This document shows, piece by piece, positions 5,473 to 5,894 of a stretch of DNA of 5,894 bases. Under the pieces are notes generated by a model. It was not told where the DNA came from and did not search any database. It worked only from the letters and a program-made list of their open reading frames with translations. Position 1 is the stretch's first letter; every line of letters starts with the position of its first letter. The stretch lies in assembly GCA_002717305.1 (NCBI GenBank), contig PBDH01000036.1, positions 9,390 to 15,283 on the forward strand, given 5' to 3'. The position numbers and the translations under genes were made by a program. Source of the stretch: Gammaproteobacteria bacterium. Its GTDB lineage: Bacteria; Pseudomonadota; Gammaproteobacteria; Pseudomonadales; Litorivicinaceae.

Positions 5473-5894
5473 ATGGGTAATGAGTGGGTAGAACCGACCG
5501 ATGAAAAGCGAGCAGGTCACGGGACATTCGGTCGACCGAAGACTGACTATGACTTGTTCATGGAGTCCGAGGGCGTACCTGTGTATCGGGACTTTGGAGT
5601 TCTACGTTGTCAGGATCTTCCGATGAGGCCTTGGGATCGGTTGGGTGGTAACGGGACCTATGTTCAGCTTTACGGCACGGAGGGGACTTGGGGCATGTAT
5701 GTGGTTGAGATCCCGCCACGGAAAGAGCTAAATATTGAGCGTCATGTTTATGAGAAGAACATCATGATTTTAGAGGGTCGTGGTGTGTGTGAGGTGTGGC
5801 ACGACGAGAAACATAAACAGGTGTTTGAGTGGCAGTCGGGTTCGCTGTTTTCGATTCCCGTGAACGCGTACCATCGGATGATCAACATGTCGGG
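5473..5894 (+). CDS. Cupin-domain protein, N-terminal 140 residues (3' truncated by window)
   Basis: The frame stays open from the ATG at 5473 to the right edge, so the C terminus is missing. An N-terminal arm (about 1-60, with YDLFMESEGVPVYRDFGV at 26-43 and LPMRPWDRLGG at 49-59) precedes a cupin barrel. Motif 1 is ERHVYEKNIMILEGRG (89-104) and motif 2 is GSLFSIPVNAYHRMIN (123-138), with H134 and N138 in the expected places. H91 and H134 are likely metal ligands; the Glu usually six residues before the motif-1 Gly is K95 here, with E94 adjacent. GTYVQLYGTEGTWGMYVVE (61-79) is characteristic of a broad bacterial cupin group without an established reaction. Members may be small metal-dependent oxygenases, isomerases or ligand-binding proteins; a second cupin domain may follow beyond the window. 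It is the third gene of the rightward unit. Confidence 0.85.
   Translation, partial: MGNEWVEPTDEKRAGHGTFGRPKTDYDLFMESEGVPVYRDFGVLRCQDLPMRPWDRLGGNGTYVQLYGTEGTWGMYVVEIPPRKELNIERHVYEKNIMILEGRGVCEVWHDEKHKQVFEWQSGSLFSIPVNAYHRMINMS

Overview
The window looks like bacterial chromosomal DNA from a metabolically versatile heterotroph. G+C is mid-range (roughly half by eye), genes are tightly packed, Shine-Dalgarno sites are clear, and neighbouring genes overlap or lie a few bases apart. The enzyme families (GabD-type aldehyde dehydrogenase, TauD-type dioxygenase, short-chain and beta-hydroxyacid dehydrogenases, EamA transporter, cupin) are typical of catabolic islands in Pseudomonadota, but nothing here fixes the taxon. 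There are no rRNA or tRNA genes, transposases, phage genes or CRISPR repeats.

Layout. (1) 1-330, plus strand: the C-terminal end of a succinate-semialdehyde-type aldehyde dehydrogenase, cut by the window edge. (2) 331-465: a short gap with an orphan ribosome binding site, followed by a cytosolic DsbA-like thiol protein with a CSWC motif (466-1116). (3) 1193-1612, minus strand: a VOC/glyoxalase-fold protein convergent with the DsbA-like gene. (4) 1651-1932, plus strand: an unrecognised 93-aa protein wedged head-to-head with the VOC gene and tail-to-tail with the next one. (5) 1926-3542, minus strand: a two-gene unit, TauD/TfdA-family Fe(II)/2-oxoglutarate dioxygenase first, then an SDR dehydrogenase. 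(6) 3543-3680: a divergent promoter region with an inverted repeat. (7) 3681 to the right edge, plus strand: a three-gene unit of a 3-hydroxyisobutyrate-dehydrogenase-like oxidoreductase, an EamA/DMT transporter overlapping it, and a cupin protein cut by the right edge.

Working together (inference). The two divergent units read as a small-molecule pathway. The transporter would move the substrate or product, the dioxygenase would hydroxylate it and perhaps cleave a C-S, C-O or C-N bond, the two NAD(P)-dependent dehydrogenases would oxidise or reduce hydroxy/oxo intermediates, and an aldehyde dehydrogenase would finish to a carboxylate. The substrate cannot be read from the sequence. I found no clear sign of a new defence, mobile or RNA-based system. 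The most unusual items are the orphan 93-aa gene, the variant active-site motifs in the beta-hydroxyacid dehydrogenase and the cupin, and the uncharacterised combination of genes itself.
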